DNA of 64,000 bases from Desulfomicrobium baculatum DSM 4028 (GCF_000023225.1 NC_013173.1:684501-748500); one strand, 5' to 3'; positions 46,074 through 55,818 are shown, numbered from the stretch's first letter. Numbers and translations: made by a program. The notes: generated by a model from the sequence alone, not told the origin.

Positions 46074-46117
46074 AAAAAGGGGCCGTGTTCCGGCGCATTG
46101 CCGCGCGGCCCTTTTTT
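46074..46117. terminator. Bidirectional terminator
   Basis: AAAAAGGG(G)CCG (46074-46085) pairs with CGGCCCTTTTTT (46106-46117) with one bulge. It lies between the end of the radical SAM gene and the PilZ gene, both minus strand, and probably separates the two units. Confidence 0.75.
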
Positions 46118-46243
46118 ACGGTTGCGCAGGCCTTTTTGCATGTCCGGATATGCGAAAAAAAGCAAGAATTGAAGCAAACCGGTTCAGGAATCAAAGGGTT
46201 GTGCGCGGTCCGCCACGAAAAAACGCATGGGTTCAGGAGCAGC

Positions 46244-47122
46244 CTAGAGCAGGGCAGGCATTGCTCCGGGGGTGTTTTGGTCCAGCGCCCCGCACTCAAG
46301 CAGCTCGTCCAGTTCTTTGAGAAGCCTGCCTTTGTCCCGGGGCAGCCTGCCGGAAAGGGGCAGGATATTGGAGCTGTGATCGGCCCGGAACACCGTTCTG
46401 ACAAGATCAAGGTCCAGCAGGATGTCGCGCAGTTCGCGCACGGACTGCTCCTCCGTGAGCTGCCTGAAACGTTTGTCCGCGATGCTGCGTGCAAGCGCGG
46501 TGTCCCTGATGGGAACCAGACGCAGGCAGGACAGGAGGGCGGGCTGCATGGCGTTCAGCGCTTCCGCGGTCTGCCGGGCATGCAGCGCGGACAGTTCCTG
46601 CCCGCCGATGCCGATGAGCACCATGACCGACACGGACAGGCCCGCGCTTTGGGCGCGGATGCAGCCCGCGATCATTTCGCGGACCGTGCCGCCTTTGGCC
46701 ATGCGGCGAAGAACCTCCTCCGAGCCGCTCTCAAGGCCGAGATACAGCGTGTGCAGGCCGTTCTTGCGCAGCCGCGCCAGGTCCGCATCGCTTTTTCCCG
46801 CCAGGGCCTGCCCGGAGGCATAGCAGTTGACCCGTGCGAGTCTCGGAAAGGCCGTGCGCGCCTGCGTCAGGATCATTTCCAGCAGCTGGGCGGGAAGGGC
46901 CAGCGCATCACCGTCGGCCAGGAAAATCCGCCGTGCCTCGGGGTGCTGCGCGGCAGCCAGGGCGACGCGCCGGCTTATGGTCTCCTGGTCGTGCACGCGG
47001 TAGGGAATGCCCCTGTACATGGCGCAAAAAGCGCAGGAATTGTGCGGGCACCCATCGGCCACCCGGATGAGCACGCTGCCGGCTTCCGCCGGAGGGCGGA
47101 ACATGGTGTGCGCGCCGGTCAT
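46244..47122 (-). CDS. Radical SAM protein
   Basis: A 292-residue protein with the iron-sulfur motif GCPHNSCAFCAMY near residues 24-36, i.e. C-x4-C-x2-C instead of the usual C-x3-C-x2-C. Barrel features follow: IFLADGDALALP, TLYLGLESGSEEVLRRM, VMVLIGIGG. The substrate is unknown; the family is the COG1032-like group with short chains and no B12 domain. The start overlaps the stop of the hybrid kinase gene (ATGA), which links the two functionally or at least in expression. Confidence 0.85.
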   Translation of the reverse strand: MTGAHTMFRPPAEAGSVLIRVADGCPHNSCAFCAMYRGIPYRVHDQETISRRVALAAAQHPEARRIFLADGDALALPAQLLEMILTQARTAFPRLARVNCYASGQALAGKSDADLARLRKNGLHTLYLGLESGSEEVLRRMAKGGTVREMIAGCIRAQSAGLSVSVMVLIGIGGQELSALHARQTAEALNAMQPALLSCLRLVPIRDTALARSIADKRFRQLTEEQSVRELRDILLDLDLVRTVFRADHSSNILPLSGRLPRDKGRLLKELDELLECGALDQNTPGAMPALL

Positions 47123-49002
47123 GTCTGCCGCGGTCCGGGTAGTGAGCGCAGAAACCGTTCCAGGTCCCGGCGGGAGATGGGCTTGGGCAGGTGCCCGTTC
47201 ATGCCGGCGGCCATGAAGCGATCGCTGTCGGAGGAGAATGCGTGGGCGGTCATGGCCACGATGGGAGTCTTTCCGCCCTCGGATTCGGGCCAGGAGCGGA
47301 TGATGCGGGTCGCTTCCAATCCGTCCATTTCAGGCATCTGGATGTCCATGAGCACCAGGTCGAAAGATTCGCTGCGCATGAATTCAAGCACTTCCTGTCC
47401 GGTTGTGGCCAGGGTGGGCTCGTGGTTCATGGCTTCCAGAAATTTCATGGCGATGAGGCTGTTGACGGGGTTGTCTTCGGCCACGAGCACCTTCAAGGCA
47501 GACATGGGCGGCTCTGTTTCGGATTGGATTGGCGGCTCGTGCCGGGGCGGCTGCTGCGTCGCGGGGTGCAAGGGCAGGCAAACGGCAAAGAGCGATCCGT
47601 GCGGGCTCGATTCAAAGGCGAGGGACCCGCCCAGCAGTACGACAAGCTGCTGCGTGATGCTGAGGCCCAGGCCCGAGCCCTCGAATTTTCGGGTCTGGGT
47701 CGAGTCGGCCTGCGCAAAGGGCGCGAACAGGCCGGTCTGGGCCTGGTCGGGAATGCCTACGCCCGTGTCTTCCACCTCGATGTAGATGCGGTGCGCGCCG
47801 GATCTGGCCGGAGTCAGGCTGGAAACGCGGATCTCGACCTTGCCCCGCAGGGTGAATTTGACCGCGTTGCCGATGAGGTTGGTCAGGATCTGCCGGATGC
47901 GCACGCTGTCTCCGAGCAGGAATGGGGGAACATTCTCATCGACCGTGCTGCGCAGTGCAAGGCCCCGGTCCAGGACCACGGCCTGGAAGCTGTCCGTCAA
48001 TTCTTCCATGAGCTCACGAATGTTGAAAGGCTCTTCCACCACGGGCATGCGAGAGGCTTCGAGCCGGGAGAGGTCGAGAATGTCGTTCAGAAGACGCAGC
48101 AGGCTGCGCGAGGAGCGCATGGCCGTCTGCAGATATTTTTGCATGACTGCCGGGTCGGAGTTGTCCATGGCCAGCTCGAGCATGCCCATGATTCCGTTCA
48201 TGGGCGTGCGGATTTCATGGCTCATGTTGGCCAGGAATTGGGTCTTTGCCTGGGTCGCGCTTTCGGCCTGCTCTTTGGCCTGGGACAGCCGCGATTCGGC
48301 GATGCGCCTTTCTTCGACTTCCTCGCTCAGCTTGGTGAACGCATCCAGGAGTCCGCGCCGCATTTTTTCCAGTGACGCGGTGACCTGATCCAGCTCGTCG
48401 TCACGGTATCTTTTGCAAAGCGCGATGGGTTGTTCCAGGTTGGCGGGGGAGATGTCGCGGACCCGGGCGGCCAGGGCGTGCAGATGCATGCCCACCTGGC
48501 GGTGGAAAAGAAAAAGCAGGGCCGAGGCCATGAGCAGCGCGACAATGGCCTCGCCAAAGAGAATTTCCAGGAATTCGCGGCCGACCTGATCCCTGATCCC
48601 ATCCAGCGAGGCCACAAGCACCAGTTTGCCCAGTTCATACGGCTGATCGTTGAAGGAAAAGGTGAGGTCGAATTCGCGTCGTATGGATCTTTTGGCGTCG
48701 ACACGGCCCGCAGCGGCGATGGTCTTGCCGGATTGGACAATGGTTGCGTGCACGAAGTTCGGCCGCGCGACGAGTCCGTGCAGCTGGATGTCCAGCAAGG
48801 TGGTGTCGAGTTGCCACAGGCTCGCGGAGATGCTTTTGAGGTCGCCGGAGGCCACCAGGTCAAGGGATTCGTGTACGGCGGCAATGTTGCTCTTGTATTT
48901 GAAATGGAGCTGGACGGCGGCCAGGATTGTGCTGGCCGCCAGACTCAAAAGTCCCATTGAGATGATCAGGCGCAGGCTGAGGCTGCGGCGGGTAGAAAAC
49001 AT
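47119..49002 (-). CDS. Hybrid sensor histidine kinase/response regulator
   Basis: A 627-residue membrane kinase. Helices near residues 10-30 and 145-165 flank a periplasmic domain. A HAMP-like segment, a coiled coil, a HisKA domain (FLANMSHEIRTPMNGIMGML, near residue 235), and an ATPase domain (VEDTGVGIP, FEGSGLGLSI) follow. The end is a receiver (VLVAEDNPVNSLIAMKFLEA; Asp in LVLMDIQMPEMDG). It probably passes phosphate to an unlinked Hpt protein. AAGGA precedes ATG 49002. Confidence 0.92.
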   Translation of the reverse strand: MFSTRRSLSLRLIISMGLLSLAASTILAAVQLHFKYKSNIAAVHESLDLVASGDLKSISASLWQLDTTLLDIQLHGLVARPNFVHATIVQSGKTIAAAGRVDAKRSIRREFDLTFSFNDQPYELGKLVLVASLDGIRDQVGREFLEILFGEAIVALLMASALLFLFHRQVGMHLHALAARVRDISPANLEQPIALCKRYRDDELDQVTASLEKMRRGLLDAFTKLSEEVEERRIAESRLSQAKEQAESATQAKTQFLANMSHEIRTPMNGIMGMLELAMDNSDPAVMQKYLQTAMRSSRSLLRLLNDILDLSRLEASRMPVVEEPFNIRELMEELTDSFQAVVLDRGLALRSTVDENVPPFLLGDSVRIRQILTNLIGNAVKFTLRGKVEIRVSSLTPARSGAHRIYIEVEDTGVGIPDQAQTGLFAPFAQADSTQTRKFEGSGLGLSITQQLVVLLGGSLAFESSPHGSLFAVCLPLHPATQQPPRHEPPIQSETEPPMSALKVLVAEDNPVNSLIAMKFLEAMNHEPTLATTGQEVLEFMRSESFDLVLMDIQMPEMDGLEATRIIRSWPESEGGKTPIVAMTAHAFSSDSDRFMAAGMNGHLPKPISRRDLERFLRSLPGPRQT

Positions 49003-49170
49003 TCGAATCCTTGAAGTAGTGCTCCAACAGGTGGAAACGTCGGCCTGGCCGGGATGCGTCTCTTCAGAGACGGTGCACGCTAGCGTTTCATGTTTTTTTT
49101 GACAAGAGCGCAATTTTTGCCCTGCTCTCTCTTTTGCCAACAGGCCTGCGTGCTGGTAAGGCTGCTGGTC

Positions 49171-50658
49171 ATGAAACACGGCATGCGGCTTGGCGACTAT
49201 CTCGACCTTGAATGGTTCCTGGAAAAGGACAGGATTCTGGCTCCCGGAGAAATCCTGGACCGGGATCGAAAAATCGGCCTGGCGGCCAAAGCCGAGGCCG
49301 TGCCTTTGAAGCTGCACGCCGCATACTGGCTGGAACATCGCCGGCGCGCGGACGCCGGGGGGCTGCCTTCGCGTTCGCTACGCTCGGTCCTGGTCGTACT
49401 GCGCCTTGTGTTCGGGTTTGGCGGCCTGCTGGCGGGCATATCCCTGGTGCGTGCGCTGCTCCTGTATTCGGGCGTTCAGCCGGTCAATGTCTCCGTTTTT
49501 CTGCTGCTGGCGGTCTTTCCCCAGGCCGGGCTCAGCCTCCTTGCCGCAGGGCTCCTGGCATTGAGAAGGCTGCGCCGGAACGAATTTCACATTCCGCTTC
49601 ACTTCGTGTTCGATTTTATTTGGCGCAGACCAGGCAAACTTTCGCCCCAGGCCGGATTTATCCGCGCTCTTTTTCTGCAGCGGGGCTGGCCGGCGCGGAT
49701 GCTGGGTTGGGAGAGCCTGCGAATCATGCATCTGGGCGGCGTTTGCGTGGCTTTCGGCTCTGCGTCGGGGCTTGCGCTCAGTGTCGCGGTCACGGATCTG
49801 GCATTCGGCTGGCAGTCGACCCTGCAGGTCGGGGCGCAGGGCATGCATAGCCTCGTCTCGACTCTGTCCGCGCCGTGGTCCTGGCTGCCTGCGACGTGGG
49901 GGTTGGTGCCGACCCTGGTCCAGATCGAGGGCAGCCGCATCATCTTGAAGGATGGCATCGAGGCCCTGGCCAGCGCGGACCTTATCGCCTGGTGGCCATT
50001 TTTGTGCATGTGTCTGATGGTTTACGCCCTGCTGCCCAGATTTCTCTTGCTGGTGTCGGCCCACTGGATGCTGCGTCGCGCGGAGCAGCGGTTTGTCCAT
50101 CCTGACCTTGGGCGCATCCTTGATCGCATGCAGGCGCCGCTGCTCGGCTCGGCCAGGGCAGGAGAGACCCCGTCCGCGCCCTTGCCCCTTGGCGTCAAGC
50201 CGGCCGCGGGCGCGGAGCAATCCGGCCTGCAGCCCCAGGGCAATGTCGGCTGCGTGCTGGTTTTGCCGCCGGAGCTTGTGGGCCGGATCGGAGATGATCT
50301 TCTCTTTGACCTGACCCGGCGGGTCTGTGGGTATCCCGCTGGGCGCATCATTTCCGCTACCCTTGATCCGGATGATGTCCGGCAGGTGCTGGAAGACTGC
50401 GCCGGGCTGGACTGGGCCGGCGGGTTTGAGCGTTTCGTGGTGCTTGTCGAGGCCTGGCAGCCGCCCATCCGGGAGAACCTGCAGGCCCTCACGCTGCTTG
50501 GGCAGGCGGACGGGCGGCGCCTGATTCTTGTTTTTTGCGGCCGCCCGTCCGGCGGAAACTGGCTGACCGCCCCCGATGACGCCGAGCGGGAGGTCTGGAC
50601 CGATGCCATCGCGCGTCTGGCACCGCTGCGCGTCGATATTTTTGGAGCAACCACATGA
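49171..50658 (+). CDS. DUF2868-like membrane protein
   Basis: A 495-residue protein with about five hydrophobic segments in the middle (about residues 75-330) and a soluble C-terminal domain (about 340-495; VGCVLVLPPELVGRIGD onward). It matches the DUF2868 proteins that regularly accompany DUF3482 GTPases. Start uncertain: ATG 49171 begins MKHGMRLGDYLD, but the frame is open to 49090. The stop overlaps the GTPase start (ATGA). Function unknown. Confidence 0.75.
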   Translation: MKHGMRLGDYLDLEWFLEKDRILAPGEILDRDRKIGLAAKAEAVPLKLHAAYWLEHRRRADAGGLPSRSLRSVLVVLRLVFGFGGLLAGISLVRALLLYSGVQPVNVSVFLLLAVFPQAGLSLLAAGLLALRRLRRNEFHIPLHFVFDFIWRRPGKLSPQAGFIRALFLQRGWPARMLGWESLRIMHLGGVCVAFGSASGLALSVAVTDLAFGWQSTLQVGAQGMHSLVSTLSAPWSWLPATWGLVPTLVQIEGSRIILKDGIEALASADLIAWWPFLCMCLMVYALLPRFLLLVSAHWMLRRAEQRFVHPDLGRILDRMQAPLLGSARAGETPSAPLPLGVKPAAGAEQSGLQPQGNVGCVLVLPPELVGRIGDDLLFDLTRRVCGYPAGRIISATLDPDDVRQVLEDCAGLDWAGGFERFVVLVEAWQPPIRENLQALTLLGQADGRRLILVFCGRPSGGNWLTAPDDAEREVWTDAIARLAPLRVDIFGATT

Positions 50659-52061
50659 AGTCCATGCCCGTTTTTGCCGTTATCGGTCATCCCAACGAAG
50701 GAAAATCCTCCGTGGTGGCCACCCTGGTCGAGAACGACCAGATCCGCATCAGCCCTCGGCCGGGCGAGACCGTGGAGTCCATGACCTACCCGGTCAGCAT
50801 CGACGGACAGGACGTCATCGCCTTCGTGGACACCCCCGGTTTTCAGAACCCCGTGCAGACCCTGGGCTGGATGCGAAAATTCCGGGGGCCGGAAAGCGAG
50901 GTTTTCGCGGCGTTTCTGGCGGAATTCAGGGACGATCCGGGCATGGCTCACGAGTGCGAATTGCTGACTCCGGTGCGGGACGGGGCCGGGATCATCTATG
51001 TGCTCGACGCCTCACGGCCTCTGCGCCAGGTCGACAAGGCCGAGATGGAGATTCTGCGCCTGACCGGCAGGCCGCGCATGGCCATCCTCAACTGCAAGAC
51101 CGGCGAGGAGCAGTTTCTGGAGGAATGGAAGACCGAGCTGCGCAAGCATTTCAACATGGTGCGGACCTTCAACGCCTTGCGTGCGACCTTTGCCGAGCGC
51201 ATGCGCCTGCTCGAAAGCCTGCGCGCGCTGGAACAGGACTGGGAGGACGCGCTGGGGCTGGTGGTGGATGCCTTTGTGCGCGATTGGCAGCGCAGGAACG
51301 CGGAGTGCGCTGCCCTGGTCTGTGATTTCCTGCGGCGGGTGCTCGGCATGGTCGAGACGGCGCAGCTTGCCGATCCGGAGCGCAGGGCCGAAGTGGAGGC
51401 CCGCCTGGTCACGCGTCTGGAGGAGAGGATCCGGCGGGAGGAGGAGCTGCTGCTCGAGCGGGTCTGCCAGCAGTTTCGCCATGACAGCCGTTCCTTTGTG
51501 CTGCCGCAGCAGTCGGTCCTGCGTCAGGATCTTTTTTCCCGCACCACCTGGACTGTTTTTGGCCTGAGCAAGGGCAAACTCGTGGCTGCGGCCGTAGCCG
51601 CCGGAGGAGCGGCGGGAGTTGCGCTGGATCTGGCCACGCTGGGCAGCAGCCTGGGGCTTTTTGCCGCAGTGGGCGGAGCCACCGCCGGCCTCGCGGCCCT
51701 GCTTCAGGGAGAGCGGCTGGTGCGTGGCAAGGTGCTGGGGCTGGGCATCGGACGACGCAGCGTGCAGGTCGGTCCGCTGGACACCGTGCAGTGGATCTTT
51801 GTTCTGCTGGACCGCTTTCTGCTGCATTATTGGTACGTGATCCACTGGTCCCATGCCTGGCGGGGTGAGGATTTCGTGCCGGCGACCATCGACGAGGGTG
51901 GCAAGCAGGGCTTCAGCAGCATCTGGAGCCGGGAGGCGCGGGGCCTTTGCGCAGAATTCTTCAAGGTCAGCACCGCAGGCGATGACTCCAGGGCCATGAC
52001 TCTTGAAATGGACCTGCGCCGCTTTCTGGAAGAGGAGCTGGAACGGATGTCCAGGCTTTAG
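50655..52061 (+). CDS. DUF3482-type TrmE/Era-like GTPase
   Basis: A 468-residue protein with an N-terminal G domain: G1 VIGHPNEGKSS near residues 9-19, and G3 DTPGFQNP near 58. The expected NKxD G4 motif is replaced by a sequence like LNCKTGEEQ near 148. A long helical region follows. A glycine/alanine-rich hydrophobic stretch near 310-355 may insert into the membrane. With the DUF2868 protein it forms a conserved pair of unknown role. Its end overlaps the convergent rsmE stop by four bases. Confidence 0.82.
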   Translation: MKSMPVFAVIGHPNEGKSSVVATLVENDQIRISPRPGETVESMTYPVSIDGQDVIAFVDTPGFQNPVQTLGWMRKFRGPESEVFAAFLAEFRDDPGMAHECELLTPVRDGAGIIYVLDASRPLRQVDKAEMEILRLTGRPRMAILNCKTGEEQFLEEWKTELRKHFNMVRTFNALRATFAERMRLLESLRALEQDWEDALGLVVDAFVRDWQRRNAECAALVCDFLRRVLGMVETAQLADPERRAEVEARLVTRLEERIRREEELLLERVCQQFRHDSRSFVLPQQSVLRQDLFSRTTWTVFGLSKGKLVAAAVAAGGAAGVALDLATLGSSLGLFAAVGGATAGLAALLQGERLVRGKVLGLGIGRRSVQVGPLDTVQWIFVLLDRFLLHYWYVIHWSHAWRGEDFVPATIDEGGKQGFSSIWSREARGLCAEFFKVSTAGDDSRAMTLEMDLRRFLEEELERMSRL

Positions 52062-52792
52062 GGGGCTTGCCTGTGCTGCTGGGCGGCCCAGAGGTGCAGG
52101 GACAGGACCAGGACGGCGGCGGTCTCGAAGCGCAGGATGTTCGGACCAAGCCCCACCGGGGCAAAGCCGTGCTCCCGGAAAAGATCGGCTTCCTTTCGTT
52201 CCAGGCCGCCTTCCGGCCCCAGTACCGCGATGCTGCCCCGGCGATGGGCCAGCAGCGTGGGGTCGACGAACCCGTTCTCTTCCTGTTCCCAGCACAGCAC
52301 CTTGGATCCGAGATCAACGGCGGCGCTGATGACGTCGGCGGGTCCTGCAAAGGTCCGGATTTGGGGCAGCCGGCTCGCGCCGCACTGCTTGGCCGCAGCC
52401 GTGAGCTGCCTTTCCCATCCGTCCTTGCCTTCTTGGGGCACCTCGCCCTGGGAGCGGGCCGCCTGCCATAGCCAGACCTCCGCCGCGCCGAGTTCCACCG
52501 CTTTTTCCAGCAAAAAACCCCGCCGCAGCCCCTTGGACCAGCCCACGGCCAGGATCAGCGGGCAGGCCGGGGCGGGGGCTGTCTGCTCCGACAGGCGCTG
52601 GAGACTGGCGCTTTTCTTGGACAGATCCCGGATGCAAAAAATACCCCATCGGCCCCGGCCGTCAAAAAGGCGAACCGATTCCCCTGCCTTGGCGCGCAGT
52701 ACGCGGGTCAGGTGGTGGAACTCTTCCCCTTCGAGGGAAAAAGGCTCCCGCCACAGGGCGGGAGCCAGATAAAAGGAATTGAGACGCGCCAC
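52058..52792 (-). CDS. rsmE: 16S rRNA (uracil1498-N3)-methyltransferase RsmE
   Basis: A 244-residue SPOUT methyltransferase. N-terminal PUA-like part (EEFHHLTRVLRAKAGE) and the knot motifs (GWSKGLRRGFLLEKAVELG, AVLGPEGGLERKEADL, LGPNILRFETAA) are clear. It methylates the decoding-region uracil of 16S rRNA. It directly follows gcvT (no gap) on the minus strand. Confidence 0.93.
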   Translation of the reverse strand: MARLNSFYLAPALWREPFSLEGEEFHHLTRVLRAKAGESVRLFDGRGRWGIFCIRDLSKKSASLQRLSEQTAPAPACPLILAVGWSKGLRRGFLLEKAVELGAAEVWLWQAARSQGEVPQEGKDGWERQLTAAAKQCGASRLPQIRTFAGPADVISAAVDLGSKVLCWEQEENGFVDPTLLAHRRGSIAVLGPEGGLERKEADLFREHGFAPVGLGPNILRFETAAVLVLSLHLWAAQQHRQAP

Positions 52793-53875
52793 CTAGGCCA
52801 GCTTCCTGCGGGCCGTGCCCGCGGTGTAGAAGGGCATGTCCACGCGGACGGCTTCAAGGGTGGTCCGGGGCCCCTTGATCGTAAACGACTCCGTGTCGGC
52901 CATGTCCGCGCGCACAAAGGCCATGGCCACGCAATAGCCGAGGCTGGGCGCGATGGAGCCGCTGGTGACCATGCCGACCTTCTCCTCGCCGGCATAAACC
53001 TCGTCGTAATGGCGGGCGCTGCGGCGGCCGTCGATACACAGGCCGATCAGCTTCTCGCGCACGCTGCCAAGGCCTGATTTGCCGATGTAATCGGCCTCGC
53101 TCTTGAGCATGCCTCCGTAGCCTGCCTCCACCGGGGTGTGGTCCATGTCCAGGTCCTGGCCGTAGAGGGGCAGCCCCACCTCAAGGCGCAGGGTGTCGCG
53201 CGCGCCAAGGCCTGCCGGGCGGACAGCTTCATCGGCCATCAGCTTCTCCCACAGCACCTCGGCCTTGCCCCAGGGCAGGTAGAATTCGCAGCCCAGTTCG
53301 CCCGTGTAGCCCGTGCGGCTGACAATGACCTTGAATCCTTCGAATTCCACTTCACGGAATCCGAAATAGCCAAGGCTGTTCCAGTCCGCGGGCATGATGC
53401 GGGCCAGCACGTCAAATGATTCCGGTCCCTGCAGGTCGATCTTGGCGATGTCGAAGCTCTGGTTGACCAGGGTCAGGTTTGCCGGGAGGTGACTTTTGAT
53501 CCAGGCGAAATCGGAATCGATGCATGCGCCATTGACCACGAGCATGTATTTTTCCGTGTCCAGCCGGTAGACGATGAGGTCGTCGAGCACGCCGCCCTTT
53601 TCGTTCAGGAGGAAGCCGTAGCGGCACTTCCCCGGAGCAAGCGTGGCCAGGTTGTGGGTCACGACAGAGGCCAGGGCTTCGGTCGCGCCGTGCCCTTCGA
53701 GCAGGAACTCTCCCATGTGGGAGATGTCGAAGATGGACGCCTGACTTCTGGTGTGTTTGTGCTCTTCAAGGATGCCGACATATTGGACAGGCATGTCCCA
53801 GCCCGCGAAAGGGACCATTCTGGCCCCGTTGTTCTTGTGCCAGGCATGAAGAGGGGTGGTCAGCAATTCGGACAT
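52793..53875 (-). CDS. gcvT: Glycine cleavage system aminomethyltransferase GcvT
   Basis: A 360-residue T-protein: MVPFAGWDMPVQY, FDISHMGEFLLEG, the folate-binding GVLDDLIVYR, and the conserved RTGYTGELGCEFY. It transfers the methylene group from the H-protein intermediate to tetrahydrofolate. The P, H and L genes are not in the window, so either they are elsewhere or the protein has a wider folate role. It lies between the 570-residue unknown gene (30 bases) and rsmE. Confidence 0.92.
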   Translation of the reverse strand: MSELLTTPLHAWHKNNGARMVPFAGWDMPVQYVGILEEHKHTRSQASIFDISHMGEFLLEGHGATEALASVVTHNLATLAPGKCRYGFLLNEKGGVLDDLIVYRLDTEKYMLVVNGACIDSDFAWIKSHLPANLTLVNQSFDIAKIDLQGPESFDVLARIMPADWNSLGYFGFREVEFEGFKVIVSRTGYTGELGCEFYLPWGKAEVLWEKLMADEAVRPAGLGARDTLRLEVGLPLYGQDLDMDHTPVEAGYGGMLKSEADYIGKSGLGSVREKLIGLCIDGRRSARHYDEVYAGEEKVGMVTSGSIAPSLGYCVAMAFVRADMADTESFTIKGPRTTLEAVRVDMPFYTAGTARRKLA

Positions 53876-53905
53876 AGGTGTTTCCCGCTGTTAAATGGTG
53901 ATGAG

Positions 53906-55618
53906 TTACGCTTCGGCTTTTGTCTTGCGTATGGCTTTGAGTTCGTCAACCAGAGAGACCAGCCTGCGGTACAGTTTTCTGATCATCATCCCGTTTTTGG
54001 TCAGTTGATCTTCTTTTGGGGTCATGTAGGCCTTGATCAGATAGCGGTCGTTGAGCATGGACTCGGAAAAAAAGATGGCCTTTGTGACCAGCGGCTCGAA
54101 ATAATGGGCGAATTCAAATCTGAGGTCGGCCAGGACCGCGGTGCTCAGGCGCAGCATTTCCAGGTAGGAGATTTTTTTTCCTTTGTAGATACGGTCCTTC
54201 AAGTCTTCGAATTCTTTGATTTTTCTGGCCTGCTTGATGTAGCTGAACGTGGTCCAGACCTCGTGGTAGAGTTCGTGGTGCTCGCTGAATTCTTCGGCAA
54301 GGCTTGGGTCGCCCAGGTACCCGTCCAGCACGCGCACGATCTCGGCATAGAATTCATCCGAATATCCGATCATGCGCCGCTGATGTTTGCCGAGCCACGA
54401 GTGCAGGAACTTGAGGCGCTTTTCGTGGGTCTCGGTGTTCTCGACGATGTCGTTTTTCTTGTAGACCACCCGGCCGACAAACTCCCCGCGCACGATATCG
54501 TTGAGTTTGAGGCTCATGGTGTAGGTGTCTTTGAGCAGGTTGACGGAGGTGCAGACCTCCCCGGTCAGGGGGTGGATGATCTCTTGCCTCCAGACGGACA
54601 GGGCGCGGTCCTGGCGGACGTTGTTGGCGTCGAACTTGTGCTGGCGGTAGACCACCCGCAGGATGACGGTGCGCCGCTTGCGGTCGAAGAAGTAGCCCCC
54701 TTTGTCCAGATAATCGAGGACGTCCATGCCGCGAATTTCCACGGGAACCAGGGCGACTTTCTCCACCCGCGGATAGGCGTGTCCGGATTGAGTACTGAAA
54801 ATGGAGGTCAGGGTCCGGTCCGATTGGCCAAGAGCCTTGACCAGGAATTTTTCTCCCATCTTGTGCAGGCGCCTGGCAAAAATGGCGGCCGAGGTCTTGC
54901 GTTCCGAAGAGATGGGGTAGCCGTACAATTCCATGAGAAACTGGTACACGAATTCGCGGTTGTTTTCGTAAACGAGATTGTCGTTGGGCTTGAATTTGCG
55001 GCTCCTGAGCCCGAAACGCTTCAGTTCCGTGTCCAGGTCCGAGGGCAGGGACGCATAGATTCCGGAGAGGTAGAACTGTCCGTCGCAGTCCAGCGAAAGG
55101 ACATGGGCGCGGTCCATGCGGCTTAAAAAACCGATGAGCAAGGAATAGGAGGAGATGTCTGAGATCTGGTGATCCCTGGTCGCCTCCTTGAATTCCTCGC
55201 GCATTTCCTTGGACATGTGGGCCAGAAAACAGGCCAGGTTCTTGCTGTGCAACGAGGCTTCCAGCACGCAGCTGTTCCCCAGCACCCGGCAATCAGGGTC
55301 GCGGCAGGTATGCAGCAGGTCGAACTGGAAAATCTCATTGAAGTAGTCCAGGGATCGCCCGAGGGCGACCATGGAAAACCCCGGAAGCTCCGGGAATTCA
55401 GTCAAGGAGGGCTCAAACGAGGGCAAAAGGTCTCTGGCGTCGACCATGGGATAGCCCTTGATCTCGGTGTAAGGCTTGAGCAGGCAGAATTTGATATGGA
55501 TGAAATCCAGCAGACGACGAAGGTCATCCAGGTCACGCAATGGCGATTTCGGCAGCAGATGCCCGTTTTTCAGGGCTTTGAAGGCCGGGATTTTGGAGAA
55601 CGCGTTTTGCCATTTCAT
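53906..55618 (-). CDS. Conserved-looking protein of unknown function (570 residues)
   Basis: I do not recognise this protein. It has no signal peptide or membrane helix, and is rich in charged and aromatic residues. A cysteine cluster HTCRDPDCRVLGNSC lies near residues 103-117 and may bind metal. Regions near 150-235 and 270-400 look globular. The frame has normal GC-rich codon use and is followed 30 bases on by gcvT, so it is surely a gene. It is divergent from the GAF protein gene across a 200-base promoter region. Confidence 0.8.
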   Translation of the reverse strand: MKWQNAFSKIPAFKALKNGHLLPKSPLRDLDDLRRLLDFIHIKFCLLKPYTEIKGYPMVDARDLLPSFEPSLTEFPELPGFSMVALGRSLDYFNEIFQFDLLHTCRDPDCRVLGNSCVLEASLHSKNLACFLAHMSKEMREEFKEATRDHQISDISSYSLLIGFLSRMDRAHVLSLDCDGQFYLSGIYASLPSDLDTELKRFGLRSRKFKPNDNLVYENNREFVYQFLMELYGYPISSERKTSAAIFARRLHKMGEKFLVKALGQSDRTLTSIFSTQSGHAYPRVEKVALVPVEIRGMDVLDYLDKGGYFFDRKRRTVILRVVYRQHKFDANNVRQDRALSVWRQEIIHPLTGEVCTSVNLLKDTYTMSLKLNDIVRGEFVGRVVYKKNDIVENTETHEKRLKFLHSWLGKHQRRMIGYSDEFYAEIVRVLDGYLGDPSLAEEFSEHHELYHEVWTTFSYIKQARKIKEFEDLKDRIYKGKKISYLEMLRLSTAVLADLRFEFAHYFEPLVTKAIFFSESMLNDRYLIKAYMTPKEDQLTKNGMMIRKLYRRLVSLVDELKAIRKTKAEA

Positions 55619-55818
55619 GCGGATGCCAACTATCTCATTGTGTTTGTTACGGTAGTGTGTAGACTATTTTTCATGTTTTGCGTTGCCAGTAAACAGGATT
55701 TTCAGCTTGAGCTGCCGGCCCTTCCGGAGGTTGAAGAGCTTTCCCCTTGCCTGTATGTTGGAGTCTTTGCGATGAAGCGTGTTGTAAACCATAGGCACGC
55801 CGTGCGAGCGTTTATCCC

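Noticed and set aside
46058-47785. Long plus-strand frame (575 codons) opposite the radical SAM and kinase genes
   Set aside because: Antisense shadow of two well-supported genes, with no domain and no ribosome site.
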